From positions 1-34,456 of the forward strand of contig NZ_SCMR01000031.1 of assembly GCF_005502885.1 (NCBI RefSeq): 34,456 bases of DNA. Reading direction: 5' to 3'. The notes beneath the pieces were generated by a model. The model was not told the DNA's origin, made no database searches, and worked only from the letters and a program-made list of their open reading frames with translations. This DNA is from Microbacterium sp. 2FI. GTDB taxonomy: Bacteria > Actinomycetota > Actinomycetes > Actinomycetales > Microbacteriaceae. Numbering within the stretch: position 1 is the stretch's first letter; each line of letters begins with the position of its first letter. The translations under genes were made by a program, and so were the position numbers. Of this stretch, positions 32,393-34,456 are shown piece after piece.

Positions 32393-32408
32393 CCGGCCGA
32401 TCGGCCGG
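32393..32408. promoter_or_regulatory. 16-bp perfect palindrome in the PP2C leader
   Basis: CCGGCCGATCGGCCGG is a perfect 16-bp palindrome, centred about 42 bp before GTG 32358 and just downstream of the TAGTAT -10 box. Its position fits a roadblock operator, but it is also a simple G/C self-complementary sequence. Confidence 0.4.
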
Positions 32409-32420
32409 GCGCGTCCTCAC

Positions 32421-32426
32421 ATACTA
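32421..32426 (-). promoter_or_regulatory. Candidate -10 of the PP2C-EccC transcript
   Basis: TAGTAT (32426 to 32421) is the closest match to TATAAT in the region, in the gap between the aldo/keto reductase stop (32467) and the PP2C start. It is followed by ~55 nt of leader. Confidence 0.5.
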
Positions 32427-32466
32427 GTGGGTTCGTGTCGGACGCCCTCGGCGGCGCCCCCGACGG

Positions 32467-33456
32467 TCAGACCCGCCCGCCGGGATCCTCGGGCAGTGGG
32501 AAGAGCGCATCGATCTGCGCCAGGTCGTCGGCCGTGGGTGTCCACGCCGTCGCGGCAGCGGCGTTCGAGCGCACCTGGTCGGGGCTCGTCGCCCCCGCGA
32601 TGACGCTCGCCAGCGAAGGTCGCGCGAGCAGCCAGCCGAAGGTCGCCTCGAGCATCGTGATCCCGCGCTCGTCGCAGAATGCGCGGTACTGCTCGAGCGC
32701 ATCCCACGGCGCGTCCTCCCATACGTGCTGGCGCTGGCGCATGATGCGGGAATCGGCGGGAGCGTGATCGCGGGTGAACTTGCCGGTGAGCAGTCCGTTG
32801 TGAAGCGGGAAATATGGCAGGAATCCCACGCCGAACCGCTCCGTGGCCGGCAGCACCTCACGCTCGGCGGCGCGCGCGAGCAGGCTGTAATGATTCTGCG
32901 CCGACACGAAGCGGATGCCGCCGCGCTCGGCCGCGACGTAGTGCGCTTCGGCGATCTGCCATCCGGCGAGGTTGGAGTGCCCGAGGTAGCGCACCTTGCC
33001 CTCGCGGACGAGGTCGCCGAGAGCATCGAGCGTCTCCTCTATGGGCGTCAGCGGGTCGGGGGTGTGGAGTTGATAGAGGTCGATCCACTCGGTCTGCAGC
33101 CGGGTGAGCGACCCTTCAACGGCGCGTCGGATGTAGGAGCGCGAGCCCTTGGCCCCGGACGCCGGGTAGCCGATATCGCGACCGGAGTGCCCGAACTTCG
33201 TCGCCAGCACGACCTCGTCGCGCCGACCGCGCAGCGCCTCGCCCATGAGGCTCTCGGAGAGCCCCGGGTCGCGGCCGTACATGTCGGCGGTGTCGAGGAA
33301 GGTCACGCCCGCCTCGATCGCGGCATCCAGCACCTCGCGGGTGCCTTCGATGGTCTCGGTGCGGGTCCCCGGACGCCCGAAGTTGTTGCAGCCGAGGCCG
33401 ACGGCCGAGACGAGGAGTCCGGAGGCGCCGACGCGGCGCAGAGGAACGGAGGTCAT
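32467..33456 (-). CDS. Aldo/keto reductase
   Basis: NADPH-dependent oxidoreductase of 329 residues with a TIM-barrel fold. The catalytic tetrad is visible: FLDTADMYG (Asp and Tyr), VVLATKFG (Lys) and LYQLHTPD (His). The C-terminal cofactor region includes VIAGATSPDQVRSNAAA. The motifs resemble the YhdN/AKR11-like bacterial group; the substrate cannot be told. ATG 33456 directly abuts a GGAGGG ribosome site (spacing 0-1 nt), unusually tight, and no better in-frame start is seen. It starts 9 bp after the stop of the DUF5684 gene, so the two are probably cotranscribed. Confidence 0.92.
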   Translation of the reverse strand: MTSVPLRRVGASGLLVSAVGLGCNNFGRPGTRTETIEGTREVLDAAIEAGVTFLDTADMYGRDPGLSESLMGEALRGRRDEVVLATKFGHSGRDIGYPASGAKGSRSYIRRAVEGSLTRLQTEWIDLYQLHTPDPLTPIEETLDALGDLVREGKVRYLGHSNLAGWQIAEAHYVAAERGGIRFVSAQNHYSLLARAAEREVLPATERFGVGFLPYFPLHNGLLTGKFTRDHAPADSRIMRQRQHVWEDAPWDALEQYRAFCDERGITMLEATFGWLLARPSLASVIAGATSPDQVRSNAAAATAWTPTADDLAQIDALFPLPEDPGGRV

Positions 33457-33465
33457 CCCTCCACG

Positions 33466-34239
33466 CTACGGCTTCGGCGGCTCCGGTGCTGCCGGAGGCT
33501 CGGGCGTGATCGGCGGCTCGGGCGCTGCGGGCGGCGCCGTGGGGGGTTCCGGTGCGGCCGGCGGCGGGGTGGTCGAAGGAGGCGCGGCCGGCGGCGGGGT
33601 CGGTGCGCCGTAGCCCGACGGCGGAGCGGGCGGCGCGTAGCCGGTCGGTCCGACCGGAGGCTGCGCACCCGGTGCGGGGTACCCGGCGGGCGGGTAGGCA
33701 CCGCCGGCGGGCGGGCCGGCGGCCGCAGCCGCGGGCTGCACGGGGATCCCCTGCCACACCGTCGTGTCCTTCAGGAAGGAGTTCTGCCACGGCGACGGCG
33801 CGACGTTCGGGTTCCACGTCGACGCGCCGAACGCGAGGATGCCGAGCCAGATGATGGGACCGAGTCCTGGGATCAGCCACAGCAGCAGCAGTGGCCATTC
33901 CTGCCCGAGCTTCAGGCCCACGCGCCAGCTCGCCATGACGCCGACGGCGAGGGCTGCGAGGGAGAGTATCCAGCCGATGGCCGGCACCTGCCCCAAGATT
34001 GCGGACGCTGCGACGGCACCGAGCATGACCCACGGCGAGAGATCGCCGAGCTTTGCGAAGACCATCGTGTTGTACACCGGCACCCAGGCGCGCCATCTGC
34101 CCTGGACGCCCGCCTTGTCGAACACCTTCATGAGGAAGAACGATCCGATGACATAGCCGGCGAGGGACAGCACGATCAGAATCGGCAGGAACACCAGCCA
34201 GAAGGCGACCATCGCGCCAAAGCCGTCGTAATCAGACAT
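33466..34239 (-). CDS. DUF5684 membrane protein with Pro-rich cytoplasmic tail
   Basis: A 257-residue protein. The N-terminal ~145 residues hold four membrane segments and the DUF5684 pattern of a short loop followed by a VPVYNT motif (MKVFDKAGVQGRWRAWVPVYN), then a GLGPIIWLGILAFG helix. Members are often near signal peptidases, but function is unknown. Residues ~160-257 are a low-complexity tail of Pro/Ala/Gly, becoming PAAPEPP repeats at the end. Two starts are possible. ATG 34239 (MSDYDGFG) is chosen over GTG 34263 because family similarity begins there, although the GGGG ribosome site is weak. A TACGAT box at 34304-34299 may be its -10. Confidence 0.82.
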   Translation of the reverse strand: MSDYDGFGAMVAFWLVFLPILIVLSLAGYVIGSFFLMKVFDKAGVQGRWRAWVPVYNTMVFAKLGDLSPWVMLGAVAASAILGQVPAIGWILSLAALAVGVMASWRVGLKLGQEWPLLLLWLIPGLGPIIWLGILAFGASTWNPNVAPSPWQNSFLKDTTVWQGIPVQPAAAAAGPPAGGAYPPAGYPAPGAQPPVGPTGYAPPAPPSGYGAPTPPPAAPPSTTPPPAAPEPPTAPPAAPEPPITPEPPAAPEPPKP

Positions 34240-34404
34240 CAAAGCCCCGTTTCCCGTGGTCACCGCTCGTCAGACCGACGCGCGTCGCCGCTGCGCTCAT
34301 CGTAGCGAGGTCGCGACGCGCGACGCACGATCACGCGGTCGTGTCGAGGCATGGGTAGCCTGGCGCACAGCGCTGACATGAGTCCGACCGCGGAAGGAAC
34401 CCCG

Positions 34405-34456
34405 ATGAGCGACACCACTCCCCCCGTCCCCCCGCTGCCGCCGCGCCCTGCCGCCG
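34405..34456 (+). CDS. Start of a new gene with Pro-rich N terminus (runs off the right edge)
   Basis: ATG 34405 has a clear GGAAGGA ribosome site ending 5-6 nt upstream, and the frame reads MSDTTPPVPPLPPRPAA to the edge. TAGCCT at 34356-34361 could be the -10, giving a ~37-nt leader. It diverges from the DUF5684 gene. The visible residues only show a Pro-rich start, so no function can be assigned. Confidence 0.7.
   Translation, partial: MSDTTPPVPPLPPRPAA

Noticed and set aside
1..34456. tRNA, rRNA, CRISPR arrays, IS elements or phage genes
   Set aside because: No cloverleaf-like stretch, regularly spaced repeats, transposase or integrase sequence was recognised on either strand.

Overview
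The window is chromosomal DNA of a high-GC actinobacterium, most likely Microbacterium or another member of the Microbacteriaceae. This is inferred from gene content, strongly G/C-biased third codon positions, the actinobacterial gene order dxr / site-2 protease / ispG / proS / nusA-ylxR-infB on one strand, and many starts that look leaderless. I see no prophage, IS element, CRISPR array, tRNA or rRNA. Apart from one nonsense-disrupted gene, this is a dense core/accessory mosaic with short intergenic gaps.

Layout, left to right. 1-1755 (minus): 5' end of infB, then ylxR and nusA, with no rimP upstream. 1859-4217 (plus): an AGCS-type Na+/alanine symporter and a DUF1206 membrane protein. 4239-6005 (minus) proS and 6030-6668 (plus) pcp diverge from a 24-bp gap whose two -10 boxes share two base pairs. 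6696-10264 (minus): a BenE-type transporter and a large secreted M23-like/PKD protein. 10380-11531 (minus): ispG. 11607-12839 (plus): an LtrA-family membrane protein split by an in-frame TAG. 12870-14912 (plus): a tryptophan leader peptide, attenuator and a fused anthranilate synthase. 14917-16553 (minus): a DGPF/YCII protein translationally coupled to an ECF42-type sigma factor. 16635-18002 (minus): the Rip1/RseP site-2 protease. 18088-21230 (plus): a small membrane protein, a YcnI-like copper protein and a stand-alone MurE-like ligase. 21294-23342 (minus): dxr and an FKBP-type lipoprotein. 23458-24228 (plus): a PlsC-type acyltransferase. 24308-24778 (minus): OsmC. 24831-26992 (plus): asparaginase and alanine dehydrogenase. 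27036-34239 (minus): an APC permease, an EccC-like FtsK/SpoIIIE ATPase, a PP2C phosphatase, an aldo/keto reductase and a DUF5684 protein. A new plus-strand gene begins at 34405.

Functional threads: isoprenoid synthesis by the MEP pathway (dxr, ispG), envelope proteolysis and cell-wall ligation (Rip1, MurE-like, M23-like), alanine/asparagine nitrogen use (AGCS symporter, ald, asparaginase, APC permease), Trp-controlled anthranilate synthesis, and signalling (ECF42/DGPF; PP2C beside an EccC-like ATPase).

Most striking signals: (1) a complete ribosome-mediated trp attenuator, apparently with a leaderless leader peptide; (2) a window-wide TANNNT-N6-8-start architecture; (3) the proS/pcp symmetric promoter; (4) two distant intergenic hairpins with the same stem, built from a hexamer (GGATGC/GCATCC) that is over-represented across the window; (5) the ECF42/DGPF pair with a TGTCGA box upstream.
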